Positions 1 to 7,294 of a DNA stretch of 36,133 nt are shown here, in pieces. Every line of letters starts with the position of its first letter. Positions within the stretch are counted from its first letter, which is position 1. Origin of the DNA: Bacillota bacterium (lineage in GTDB: Bacteria; Bacillota; Limnochordia; Darwinibacteriales; Darwinibacteriaceae); NCBI GenBank assembly GCA_012520315.1, contig JAAYOM010000115.1:1-36133 (forward strand), read 5' to 3'. The position numbers and the translations under genes are program-made. The notes below the pieces were generated by a model that was given only the letters and a program-made list of their open reading frames with translations, ran no database searches and had not been told where the DNA came from.

Positions 1-861
1 CATTTTCACTATTGCCGCCACTTCCATCGCCGCAGGACCAACCATGCTTCCTGCAACCACTACAGCCCCGGTGGAGTCAACAGTACCGCCAATCCAGGCC
101 CCGGCAACTGTTTCACTCAGACCCATCCAATTGATTAAAATGGGCATGCCCAGCATCATGATGACGGTAACAATCAGCGAGACCGAAATGGCAGCGCTGA
201 TTTCTTCTTTCTTAGCCTTGACCGCGGCTCCTGTGGCAATGGCAGCTGAAACACCGCACACCGAAGTGCAGGTGGCCACGGTGGCCACAAGGGCCTTGCT
301 CTTCATTTTCAGCACCCTTGTTCCATAGAGATACATAAATATAAGCAGAATCGGAGGAACCAGCCAGCCTACTCCCAGTCCCCGCAGACCGAGTTCCAGC
401 ACCCTGGTGAAAAGAATCTCCGCCCCCAGCAGTACCAGGCCGGTCTTAATGAAAAGCTCCGTGCGGAGGGCCGGAACAATCCAGGCCGGTTTTTTCCACA
501 GGTTGCTGATCAGCATGCCCAGTACTATGGCCCAGATAACATCGCTGAAACCATAGTGGGCCAAGGTGCTGTGATTCCCTATCAGAAATGACAGCAAAGC
601 TAGGAGGAAAACGGCAGGAAAGGCTTTTAAGTACCTCCCCACGTTCTCGCCCATGATTCCAAGTGCCAGGCCTGTCAAAGCTGCCAGTCCCACACCCCAT
701 AGCAAAATAGGTACAATCAAGTCCATTGGCAGCGCATTCTGCCACACCGTCCACTTGGGCAGCTTCGGTATGAAACGTATCAAACCGAGGGCTGCCCCGC
801 CAATGAAAAACACCCCTAACCAGTTCGCCCACCAATCCTCTTTTTTAAAAAGAGCAAGCAT
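1..861 (-). CDS. YeiH/UPF0324-family putative sulfate exporter (3' part missing)
   Basis: This gene is absent from the ORF track because it runs off the left edge. It reads MLALFKKEDWWANWLGV from an ATG at 861, and 287 codons stay open to base 1. AGGAGG lies 8 bases upstream of the ATG. The protein is a polytopic membrane protein with about eight visible hydrophobic segments. The stretch VATCTSVCGVSAAIATG followed by KAKKEEISAAISVS matches the signature of the conserved hypothetical 698 family (PF03601, YeiH), whose members are annotated as putative sulfate exporters with little direct evidence. The gene lies 79 bases behind the dipeptide permease genes in the same direction, with no terminator seen between them, so cotranscription is possible. 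Family assignment is good; the substrate is uncertain. Confidence 0.82.
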   Translation of the reverse strand, partial: MLALFKKEDWWANWLGVFFIGGAALGLIRFIPKLPKWTVWQNALPMDLIVPILLWGVGLAALTGLALGIMGENVGRYLKAFPAVFLLALLSFLIGNHSTLAHYGFSDVIWAIVLGMLISNLWKKPAWIVPALRTELFIKTGLVLLGAEILFTRVLELGLRGLGVGWLVPPILLIFMYLYGTRVLKMKSKALVATVATCTSVCGVSAAIATGAAVKAKKEEISAAISVSLIVTVIMMLGMPILINWMGLSETVAGAWIGGTVDSTGAVVVAGSMVGPAAMEVAAIVKM

Positions 862-940
862 AGTACAGACCTCCTAGTACTTGAATACTACAACAGTCCA
901 TACTATGCTTTGCGATAAAAGTGGTTCCTCAGCTATGCAA

Positions 941-1810
941 TCAGCCAACATTCTTCAGGCGCGGATCCAAAGCATCCCTCAGTCCATCGCCTACGAGATT
1001 TAAGCACATCACAGTGGTAAAAATGGCAAGTCCCGGGATAGTAACAGCCCAGTGTGAGACTCGAATAAAGGGACGGGCATTGGCAATCATGCTGCCCCAT
1101 TCCGGCGTCGGCGGCTGTGCGCCCATACCCAGAAAACTTAGGCCCGCAGCAGATAAAATGGCACCTGCCATGCTTAGGGTAGTCATGACAATAATTGGGC
1201 TTAGCGAATTAGGCAGGATATGGGTCAGGAGAATACGGCGATCCTTTGCACCGAGGGACTTGGCGGCATTCACATAGTCCAGCTCCCGGGTGGAGATCAC
1301 CGCAGAGCGCATCATCCGTGCAAAGGAGGGAATATACGAGACGCCAATGGCTAAGATCACATTCTGTAAACCGGGCCCGAGGGCCGCCACAATGGACAAG
1401 GCCAGCAGAAAGCCTGGCAAAGCCATGAGGACATCAACAAAGCGCATGATCACATTATCCAAGATCCCGCCATAGTAACCTGCCAGAAGACCCAAAGTGC
1501 AGCCTATGATTAGCGCCAAACCAATGGAGAAAAAGCCTACTTGCAGCGAGAGTCGGGCCCCATAGATTACCCTGGCATAAATATCCCGCCCAAATTGATC
1601 CGTGCCGAAGATATGGTCTTTAGACGGTGCCTGGAGGCGATTGCGCATGTTCTGCCGATGGGGTTCGTGCTTCGTTACGTAGGGCGCGAAAGCAGCCATC
1701 AAGATAATGACAGTCAAGATAATAGCGCCTACTACGGCCCGGCGATTGCGCCTCCATTGCTTAAAAATTCTGGCGAAATGGCTTTGGGACTTGGCTGCTT
1801 TATCTGTCAT
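941..1810 (-). CDS. dppC: Dipeptide/oligopeptide ABC transporter permease, DppC/OppC type
   Basis: This is the second inner-membrane subunit of a peptide-type ABC importer. The 289-residue protein has a short cytoplasmic N-terminus, a first membrane helix near residues 25-45 (GAIILTVIILMAAFAPYV), the family's FGTDQFGRDIYARVIYG segment, and the EAA coupling loop YVNAAKSLGAKDRRILLTHI that contacts the ATPase. The ORF track starts at a TTG (1813). The ATG at 1810 is preferred because AGGAGG is 7 bases from it and only 4 from the TTG. It follows the DppB-type gene with a 15-base gap. The usual downstream DppD and DppF ATPase genes are missing. The substrate class (dipeptide, oligopeptide, nickel or glutathione) cannot be fixed from sequence. 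Confidence 0.93.
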   Translation of the reverse strand: MTDKAAKSQSHFARIFKQWRRNRRAVVGAIILTVIILMAAFAPYVTKHEPHRQNMRNRLQAPSKDHIFGTDQFGRDIYARVIYGARLSLQVGFFSIGLALIIGCTLGLLAGYYGGILDNVIMRFVDVLMALPGFLLALSIVAALGPGLQNVILAIGVSYIPSFARMMRSAVISTRELDYVNAAKSLGAKDRRILLTHILPNSLSPIIVMTTLSMAGAILSAAGLSFLGMGAQPPTPEWGSMIANARPFIRVSHWAVTIPGLAIFTTVMCLNLVGDGLRDALDPRLKNVG

Positions 1811-1825
1811 CAAACCGCCTCCTTT

Positions 1826-2755
1826 CTATTCATAGTTCGATTGCAAACGAGGATCTAAAAATCCATACAGTAAATCTACAGCCAGGTTAACCAAGGCATA
1901 AGTCAGGGCAAAAGTCATAATTGTTCCCTGAACAAGGGGGAAATCCTTGTTGTTGATAGCTTCCACCAGCATGCGACCAATGCCCGGCCAGGCAAAGATT
2001 GTCTCCGTCAGAACCGCACCGCTCATCAGCCCGCCAAATTGGAGCCCGATCATGGTCACAACCGGAATCAGTGCATTGCGCAAGGCATGCCTGTAGACAA
2101 CGAATAGGCGCCTCAGGCCTTTCGCCCTTGCTGTGCGCACATAGTCCTGCTGCAGAACATCAAGCATGGCGGAGCGGGTAAGCCGGGCAATACTGGCTGT
2201 AGCTCCAGTACCCAGTGTGATCGCTGGCAGAACCAGGTACTGCCATCCGCCCATCCGGCCCGATGAGGGAAGCCACTTTAGGGTAACGGAGAAGACTAAA
2301 ATCAGCATGATCCCCTGCCAAAAGGCAGGCATGCCCACACCAGTTAGCGCTCCCACCATGGCAACATTGTCGAACATAGAATTTGGCCGGCTGGCTGATA
2401 AAACGCCAACAGGCACACCGATTAACACTGCGATAACTACAGCTGCAACCGCCAGTTCAGCTGTGGCCGGCAGACGTCCCAAAATCTCAGCACTTACTGC
2501 CTTGTTGGATCGCAATGAACGACCTAAGTCCAATTTGACGGCATCTTTTAACCAATTTAGATATTGCACATACCAAGGTTTATTTAAACCCATTGACTCA
2601 CGCAGGGCCTCCAGCTGATGGGCGGGAGCGCCCTCCCCCAGCATTAGTTGGGCTGGGTCACCTGGTGTAAGGTGCATGAGTAGGAAAACAAAAAGAGAAA
2701 TCCCGATTATTACGGGAATCAGACTAAGCAAGCGCCTGATGATATAACGCCACAC
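1826..2755 (-). CDS. dppB: Dipeptide/oligopeptide ABC transporter permease, DppB/OppB type
   Basis: This is the first inner-membrane subunit of the peptide importer, with about six membrane helices. The N-terminus RYIIRRLLSLIPVIIGISL and the LMHLTPGDPA segment are characteristic of DppB/OppB, and the EAA loop is YVRTARAKGLRRLFVVYRHA. The track's start is a TTG at 2761, only 1 base from the AAAGGTGG ribosome-binding site. A GTG at 2755 has 7-base spacing and gives MWRYIIRR, the usual length for the family, so it is chosen here (309 residues). It sits between the binding-protein gene (84-base gap with a hairpin) and the DppC-type gene. Confidence 0.92.
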   Translation of the reverse strand: MWRYIIRRLLSLIPVIIGISLFVFLLMHLTPGDPAQLMLGEGAPAHQLEALRESMGLNKPWYVQYLNWLKDAVKLDLGRSLRSNKAVSAEILGRLPATAELAVAAVVIAVLIGVPVGVLSASRPNSMFDNVAMVGALTGVGMPAFWQGIMLILVFSVTLKWLPSSGRMGGWQYLVLPAITLGTGATASIARLTRSAMLDVLQQDYVRTARAKGLRRLFVVYRHALRNALIPVVTMIGLQFGGLMSGAVLTETIFAWPGIGRMLVEAINNKDFPLVQGTIMTFALTYALVNLAVDLLYGFLDPRLQSNYE

Positions 2756-2796
2756 AAGCAAACCACCTTTCCTTGATCCAACCCTGCTTGCGGAGT

Positions 2797-2819
2797 GGGG
2801 AAAGCCTTACGCCTTCCCC
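2797..2819 (-). other. Intercistronic hairpin between binding-protein and permease genes
   Basis: GGGGAA and TTCCCC pair across about 11 bases, with one further G-C pair past a bulge. No U-tract follows on the minus strand, so this does not look like a full terminator. Hairpins at this place in peptide and sugar ABC operons often protect the binding-protein mRNA from 3' decay, giving more binding protein than permease. That role here is inferred from position only. Confidence 0.45.
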
Positions 2820-2838
2820 TATTTCTTGTTGCCTAGAG

Positions 2839-4341
2839 CTACTTCTTATACACAGTGGAGAGGTCATGGTGACCTGCAGGGTGGGCCACAAAACCTTCCA
2901 CATTATCCCGCATGCCATTAACTTCCATAGTTGCGATCAAGAAGGCCCAGGGAGCTTCTTCTACGATTAATTCCTGTGCTTCTGCATAAATAGCCGCACG
3001 CTTCTCAGGATCAGCTTCCAGGCGGCCCAGTTCAAGCAATTCATCAACTCGCTCATTAGCGTAGAAGGAACGGTTGCCCGGATCGCCAAACTGACTGCTG
3101 TGGAAGAGTGCATACAGACCATAGTCTGGATCGGCAGTTACCGTAACCCAGCCTAGAATGAACATGTCATGCTTGCCATTGCCTGTTTCCTCCAGATAGG
3201 TGGACCAGGGTACAGTCAGCACTTCCACATCAATGCCAACCTCAGCTAAGTCCGCTTGGAACATTTCCGCAATCTGCATCCGTTGAGCATTGTCGTTGGT
3301 CCAGAGGGTGGTTGAAAAACCATCAGGATAGCCTGCTTCGGCTAAGAGCTCTTTGGCCTTCTCCGGATTGTACTCGTAGCCTTCCATCTCCAGCGCCCCC
3401 CAAACCAGTGGAGGCAGTGGACCGCCGGCAGGGGAAGCCTGTCCTGTGTAGATATAATCCACCACAGCCTCAACATCAAGGGCGTGATTAATTGCTTGAC
3501 GAACCCGTACATCGTCAAAGGGTGCCTTTTCAACGTTAAAGCCAATATAACTTGTGGAGAGCGTCTCATATTTATCCAGAACCAGACCTGGAGTTCCAGA
3601 TAGACGGAGCTCGTCCATGGGATCGATATTATAAGCAATATCTACACCGCCGGTTTCAAGTTCAATGGCCCTAACGGTGTTTTCAGGAATGCCGCGGATG
3701 ACAAGTCTCCCGGCCTTGGCCGGTTCTCCCCAGTATTCTTCATTGCGGATCAGGGTTACGTGGGATCCTGCTACCCAGTCTTCAAACACGAAGGGGCCTG
3801 TCCCCACAGCCACTTGCGAACCGAAGTCATCTCCCGCTTCCTCCACCGAACGGCGATTCACAATGGCATTAGATGGATGGGCCAGGTGAGCGAGGATCGG
3901 AGCAAAGGGTTCAGACAGGACAATTTTTACTGTGTAAGCATCAACGACTACTACTTCTTCCACAGAGTCCAGCAAGAACGCCGCAGGAGACGGCAGCTCT
4001 TTAATCCGCTCAAAGGAGTACTTTACATCTGCAGCGGTGAAGGGATCTCCGTTATGGAACCTTACATTATCCTGCAGCTTAAACTCCCAGGTAACTTCAT
4101 CAAGCTGCCTCCAGCTCTTGGCCAAACCTGGCACGATTTCTAGGTCGTAACCGTGATTAACCAATGTTTCAAAAATCTGCACACGTACACGGGCTGAAGG
4201 CTGATCGTTTTCCCCATGGGGATCTAAAGAAACTGGATCAGCGCCCTGGGCCACTGTCAAGGTCTGGGCCCCAGCGGCGCCAGCTCCGGCAACAGCCACG
4301 GCCACAACCAGGAACACGACCAATAAGGACTTTCTCAACAT
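2839..4341 (-). CDS. Peptide ABC transporter solute-binding protein (SBP family 5)
   Basis: This is the extracytoplasmic receptor of the peptide importer, 500 residues, the usual size for family 5 (PF00496). A signal peptide (MLRKSLLVVFLVVAVAVAG...) ends near AGAAGAQ. There is no lipobox cysteine, which is unusual for a monoderm Firmicute. Family hallmarks are DPVSLDPHGENDQ near the mature N-terminus, WEFKLQDNVRFHNGDPFTAADVKYSFER (about residues 85-112) and VRQAINHALD. It starts at ATG 4341 with GGGAGG 7 bases upstream and is first in the operon, behind a promoter at 4414-4443. The ligand is not predictable; dipeptides, oligopeptides or glutathione are the family options. Confidence 0.95.
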   Translation of the reverse strand: MLRKSLLVVFLVVAVAVAGAGAAGAQTLTVAQGADPVSLDPHGENDQPSARVRVQIFETLVNHGYDLEIVPGLAKSWRQLDEVTWEFKLQDNVRFHNGDPFTAADVKYSFERIKELPSPAAFLLDSVEEVVVVDAYTVKIVLSEPFAPILAHLAHPSNAIVNRRSVEEAGDDFGSQVAVGTGPFVFEDWVAGSHVTLIRNEEYWGEPAKAGRLVIRGIPENTVRAIELETGGVDIAYNIDPMDELRLSGTPGLVLDKYETLSTSYIGFNVEKAPFDDVRVRQAINHALDVEAVVDYIYTGQASPAGGPLPPLVWGALEMEGYEYNPEKAKELLAEAGYPDGFSTTLWTNDNAQRMQIAEMFQADLAEVGIDVEVLTVPWSTYLEETGNGKHDMFILGWVTVTADPDYGLYALFHSSQFGDPGNRSFYANERVDELLELGRLEADPEKRAAIYAEAQELIVEEAPWAFLIATMEVNGMRDNVEGFVAHPAGHHDLSTVYKK

Positions 4342-4413
4342 CTAATTTCCTCCCTTTATCTCATCCCTTCCGAATCGATTAAAGTTAAGTCGCTTCACAA
4401 GGGGCTTTTGTAC

Positions 4414-4443
4414 ATAATACCTGCTCAGAGGGGGTATTGTCAC
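4414..4443 (-). promoter_or_regulatory. Sigma-A-type promoter of the peptide transporter operon
   Basis: On the minus strand GTGACA (-35) and TATTAT (-10) are separated by 18 bases. This places the transcript start about 65 bases before the ATG of the binding-protein gene at 4341. The match to the consensus is 5/6 and 5/6. Prediction is from sequence only. Confidence 0.6.
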
Positions 4444-4600
4444 GGGCCAACTTCCACCACAACCTCCACAAGCTTGCAGTTTCTCCTAGATCTGCCAGGC
4501 TTCCAAGAAAATCCTTGAGAAAAAAACACTTCCTAACTGGAGAAAGTGCCAAGGGTTTGGCCGGTAATAGCAAAAGTAGGTAATCTATGTCCCCGGGGCA

Positions 4601-4629
4601 TTGACAGCCCCTCTGCCATGTCATAAAGT
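4601..4629 (+). promoter_or_regulatory. Sigma-A-type promoter before the BtuF-like gene
   Basis: A perfect TTGACA (4601-4606) and TAAAGT (4624-4629) are separated by exactly 17 bases. The element lies 45 bases upstream of the ATG at 4674. It probably drives the exported-protein genes that follow. Confidence 0.6.
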
Positions 4630-4673
4630 TACAATTGTAGGGTTCTGCGAGTTCAAGGAAGGGAGAGAGATCC

Positions 4674-5657
4674 ATGGAAAAGGCAAGGCGCTCATGCCAA
4701 ACTATACTCGTTGTTTTGCTTTTTCTGTTACTTTTTCCCAAGTCCCTAGGCGATCTGGCGCTGCCCTCCGATCTTTACACCGACCATGGCGGCCGCCTTG
4801 TTGCTCTGCCGCCTGTTATTCAGAAGGTGTACGCTACAACGGAGAGGGGTACTTTTCTCCTCTACGCCCTCGAACCAGACTCGATCATCGGTTGGAACCG
4901 AGGCTTAAGCCCGGAGATGGAATTTGCCGTCCAGCCCAACTATTGGAGCCTTCCTACTGTCGGCAGCTGGGACAGGGACCACCAAACCTTGCAGACTGAG
5001 ACCGTGTTAGCACAAAAGCCTGATCTGGTCATCCACTTTGCACCAGTTGACCAGGCTAACATGGCCTTGGTCGACGAAATACAAGAGCTTTTGGGCATTC
5101 CCGCAATTCTTCTGGAAAACAGCATCAAGGTTTTGCCCGATGTCTTGCGCTTAGTAGGACAAATCCTAGGGCGAGAAGTTCGGGGACAGGCCTTGGCGAC
5201 CTTTGTAGAAAACCATCTGGCCCAATTCGCAAGTTTCCAAAGACTCCAGATTGGCTATGCCCCCATACCGGTGCACATCGTTTCCCCGGCTGAACCAGGG
5301 CATTTTGACGAACTCCTGGAGCTGGCAGGCATGGTTGAGATGCCTGTTTGGCATAACCAGCCGCCCCTGCCTGATTTTGTCTTGATTATGCCCCATTCGG
5401 TGTTTGATCCCTATGGCGAGATAGAAAAGGATGGTCATCGGCGCATTCACCAAGTCCCAAGTTTTCCGTGCAACTGGCTCGAGCCGGGATCGCTTTTTAG
5501 CCTCCTGGGGCTCGAGTGGCTGCACACCATAGCCTACCCCGCATATGACAACGACCTGGCGGGAACGTATAAAGCCTTTATGGAGGTCTTCTTTCAGCTG
5601 CATATTACACCTGAACTCCTAGACTGGACTCTGCGGCGGAGCGGAATATCGTACTAA
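4674..5657 (+). CDS. BtuF/FepB-like ABC solute-binding protein (orphan)
   Basis: The 327-residue protein has an N-terminal signal segment (TILVVLLFLLLFPKSLGDLA). The body is like the PF01497 family of siderophore, heme and cobalamin binding proteins: it has PPVIQKVYATTERGTFLLYALEPDSIIGWN, then VGSWDRDHQTLQTETVLAQKPDLVIHF, then a long helix, then LFSLLGLEWLHTIAYP at the C-terminal lobe. A cysteine at residue 8 is not in a lipobox. No permease or ATPase gene is nearby, so it either serves a transporter encoded elsewhere or has another binding role. It starts at ATG 4674 behind a GGAAGGGAGAG site and a good promoter. Fe-siderophore versus cobalamin cannot be decided. Confidence 0.8.
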   Translation: MEKARRSCQTILVVLLFLLLFPKSLGDLALPSDLYTDHGGRLVALPPVIQKVYATTERGTFLLYALEPDSIIGWNRGLSPEMEFAVQPNYWSLPTVGSWDRDHQTLQTETVLAQKPDLVIHFAPVDQANMALVDEIQELLGIPAILLENSIKVLPDVLRLVGQILGREVRGQALATFVENHLAQFASFQRLQIGYAPIPVHIVSPAEPGHFDELLELAGMVEMPVWHNQPPLPDFVLIMPHSVFDPYGEIEKDGHRRIHQVPSFPCNWLEPGSLFSLLGLEWLHTIAYPAYDNDLAGTYKAFMEVFFQLHITPELLDWTLRRSGISY

Positions 5658-5722
5658 GGGAGGCAGAACATACCTTTGCCTTTACCCCCGCTCAGATCCA
5701 TAATGGGGATGGAGGTGTTAGA

Positions 5723-6268
5723 ATGAAAAGATTTTCTTTTGCAATTATGTTTGTCTTACTGCTCAGTCTGGCCGTGACTGCCAGTGTCGGTGCCGCTGAA
5801 CCAAAATATCATACCATCATTACCGGCGACACCCTGCACAAGTTGGCCCGCAAGTATGAGACAACTGTTGTCGAGATTCTCGATTTTAACCCGGGAATTA
5901 CACCGGACAAGCTGGTTGTCGGGCAGAAACTGCTGGTGCCTGTAGAGCCTCTTTGGAGCTATCATGTGGTGCAGCCTGGCGATAACGCCGCTTCTCTGGC
6001 AGCTGCCTACCAGGTTCCCGTCGAGATGCTGCGGGCAGCCAATGGCCTGAACCATGACAAGCTGACCGTAGGGGAAACAATTCGGGTTCCGATCCATTAC
6101 TACCTGGGTGACTCCCAACCTGAACAGGTGATGCATACTGTCGAAATCGGCGATTCCCTCTACAAAATTGCCAAGCAGTACACAGTATCCTTGGCAGAGT
6201 TGATCGAGTGGAATGACATTGCGGATATTGACAACATCCTGGCAGGCCAAACACTTATCGTTGGCTAA
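5723..6268 (+). CDS. Exported protein with three LysM domains
   Basis: After a signal peptide (MKRFSFAIMFVLLLSLAVTASVGAAE) the 181-residue protein consists of three LysM modules at about residues 29-73, 80-123 and 135-181. Each has the family's pattern, for example YHTIITGDTLHKLARKYE...NPGI...VGQKLLVP. LysM binds N-acetylglucosamine stretches of peptidoglycan or chitin. No catalytic domain is attached, so this is a pure cell-wall binding protein. GGAGGTG lies 6 bases before the ATG. It is 65 bases behind the BtuF-like gene and ends in a clear terminator, so the two genes may form one transcript. Confidence 0.93.
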   Translation: MKRFSFAIMFVLLLSLAVTASVGAAEPKYHTIITGDTLHKLARKYETTVVEILDFNPGITPDKLVVGQKLLVPVEPLWSYHVVQPGDNAASLAAAYQVPVEMLRAANGLNHDKLTVGETIRVPIHYYLGDSQPEQVMHTVEIGDSLYKIAKQYTVSLAELIEWNDIADIDNILAGQTLIVG

Positions 6269-6275
6269 TGAATTT

Positions 6276-6300
6276 GGGATCCTTGAAAAAGGATCCCTTT
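6276..6300 (+). terminator. Rho-independent terminator after the LysM gene
   Basis: A 7-bp perfect stem (GGGATCC and GGATCCC) encloses an 8-base loop and is followed by TTTCT. It begins 7 bases past the stop codon. Confidence 0.75.
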
Positions 6301-6315
6301 CTACATATTCGGACA

Positions 6316-6356
6316 GATCCATGACTCCTAGTTCGAACTGTCTAGTGGAATGGATC
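6316..6356. repeat. Inverted repeat before the exported beta-sandwich gene
   Basis: GATCCAT (6316-6322) and ATGGATC (6350-6356) form a 7-bp inverted repeat. The perfect 10-base palindrome AGTTCGAACT (6330-6339) lies near its centre. It could be a 5' UTR hairpin or an operator. No promoter is evident around it. Confidence 0.4.
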
Positions 6357-6373
6357 AAACGGAGGTCGAAAAA

Positions 6374-7129
6374 ATGAAACGCATAGCCTTACTCCTCTCC
6401 CTTGTGTTTTTTACGCTCATGGCAGCAAGTAATGTGCAAGCAAATGAATTCAGCCGCACTTTTCTTTTGGAGGCCAATGCCCGTTATGAAGTGAGTGTAC
6501 GCATCAGGACTGACCTGCAGGATGCACCTACTCTAGCGTCAGTCTACCTCCACAACGAACATGGGCAGTACCTGCGCTCAACCCAGTTGAGCAGAAGTCT
6601 GGCCGGGCCTAATCAATGGCAGCAGATCTCAACTATAGTCACTGCCCCTCCAGGCGCCACCCGAGCAACTGTAGTCTTCACCGCATCGGAAGGTGTAGAA
6701 ATGGAGTGGGATGACTTTAACATTCGCCGGGTGGAACTAGATCTCGAAGACGAAGAGCTGATTCGGCAAGGTCTGGTCTATACCGGACTGATCGTGGATG
6801 CCCGGGGACTGAACCTGCAAAGGGGTATGAGCCCAAAGGTCTACTCTGAATCTGGTCAATTGGTTTACGCTGGTGTTGCGGTTTCCTACGGCTTCCTGCA
6901 GGAGGCAGGAGTGGCTTCTTACGGTCAGGAGCTCAGTCCCGAATTGCTCAAGCGCATCCAGCCAGAGGGCACCGTCAAAGTCTCTCCCCTTGTAGTTAAG
7001 GCCCTAAGTAGAGAAGGTACCACAGAGACCAGCGTTACCATCAGCGATGATGATGCTAAGGCCATCTTGGCTGCTTTGGATGTCTATGACTTTCTTGCCC
7101 ATTATTCTGTTGTGTTTCTCATTGACTAA
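6374..7129 (+). CDS. Exported beta-sandwich protein of unknown function
   Basis: The track's start at 6350 is rejected. ATG 6374 has GGAGG 8 bases upstream and begins a proper signal peptide (MKRIALLLSLVFFTLMAASNVQA), giving 251 residues. Residues about 25-130 look like a carbohydrate-binding or jelly-roll sandwich: the strands YEVSVRIRTD, ASVYLHNEHGQYL, WQQISTIVTAPPGATRATVVF and MEWDDFNIRRVEL follow the CBM4/9-like order. The C-terminal part (YTGLIVDARGLNL..SPKVYSESGQLVYAG...VSPLVVKAL..) resembles a domain I recall from FlgT/LPP20-type envelope proteins of diderm bacteria. That comparison is from memory and uncertain. A pair of terminators follows the gene. Confidence 0.75.
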   Translation: MKRIALLLSLVFFTLMAASNVQANEFSRTFLLEANARYEVSVRIRTDLQDAPTLASVYLHNEHGQYLRSTQLSRSLAGPNQWQQISTIVTAPPGATRATVVFTASEGVEMEWDDFNIRRVELDLEDEELIRQGLVYTGLIVDARGLNLQRGMSPKVYSESGQLVYAGVAVSYGFLQEAGVASYGQELSPELLKRIQPEGTVKVSPLVVKALSREGTTETSVTISDDDAKAILAALDVYDFLAHYSVVFLID

Positions 7130-7158
7130 CGCCTGTTTTCGTAAAATTGCACACATTT

Positions 7159-7181
7159 GATCGAGGGCGCGTCCCTCGATC
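7159..7181 (+). terminator. First of two twin hairpins before cadC
   Basis: GATCGAGGG and CCCTCGATC form a 9-bp stem with a 5-base loop, lying 30 bases after the stop of the exported protein gene. No T-tract follows directly, so alone it would be a weak terminator. Its arms are almost identical to those of the next hairpin. Confidence 0.55.
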
Positions 7182-7186
7182 TATTT

Positions 7187-7213
7187 GATCGAGGGACAAG
7201 CCCTCGATTTTTT
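7187..7213 (+). terminator. Rho-independent terminator directly before the cadC promoter
   Basis: ATCGAGGG pairs with CCCTCGAT around a 5-base loop, followed by six Ts. The T-tract ends one base before the TTGACA of the cadC promoter, so read-through from upstream is cut off just at the metal-regulated promoter. Confidence 0.8.
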
Positions 7214-7214
7214 G

Positions 7215-7243
7215 TTGACAAGAACTGGGCCCTTGCTTATACT
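7215..7243 (+). promoter_or_regulatory. cadC-cadA promoter
   Basis: A perfect TTGACA (7215-7220) and TATACT (7238-7243) are separated by exactly 17 bases, and TATAAT overlaps at 7243-7248. This is a strong sigma-A-type promoter. The operator palindrome lies immediately downstream, over the expected transcript start. Confidence 0.85.
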
Positions 7244-7250
7244 ATAATTA

Positions 7251-7276
7251 AACACATGAACAGATGTTCATATATA
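7251..7276. promoter_or_regulatory. 12-2-12 operator for the ArsR/SmtB repressor CadC
   Basis: ATGAACA-GA-TGTTCAT (7256-7271) is a perfect dyad. Extended to 12-2-12 the arms agree at 9 of 12 positions, the format known for SmtB/CadC/CzrA operators. It covers the transcript start region between the -10 and the ribosome-binding site, so bound repressor should block initiation. Binding is inferred. Confidence 0.8.
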
Positions 7277-7294
7277 GTAGAGAGGGGCGCCGGC

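Larger units (their letters stand above)
4342..4673. other. Divergent intergenic region (332 bp)
   Basis: No gene is supported here. The region holds a minus-strand promoter for the peptide transporter (4414-4443) and a plus-strand promoter for the BtuF-like gene (4601-4629). The middle part, about 4444-4600, contains an A-run near 4520 and nothing I can assign. The conserved cobalamin, T-box, lysine or SAM riboswitch cores were looked for by eye and not found. Confidence 0.6.

Noticed and set aside
446-835. Minus-strand ORF of 129 residues
   Set aside because: It is out of frame inside the YeiH-family gene (1-861), which has the better start, ribosome-binding site and family match.
4342-4673. 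Possible riboswitch before the BtuF-like gene
   Set aside because: A cobalamin or other riboswitch would be expected before a BtuF gene, but no conserved core sequence is present, and a promoter only 45 bases before the start leaves no room for one.
4385-4741. Minus-strand ORF of 118 residues across the 4342-4673 gap
   Set aside because: It overlaps both promoters and the start of the BtuF-like gene, has no ribosome-binding site of note and matches no family I know.
5756-6358. Minus-strand ORF of 200 residues
   Set aside because: It is the antisense shadow of the triple LysM gene and crosses that gene's terminator.
7157-7294. N-terminal extension of CadC in the ORF track
   Set aside because: It covers the terminator, promoter and operator; the internal ATG at 7295 gives the normal 122-residue protein.
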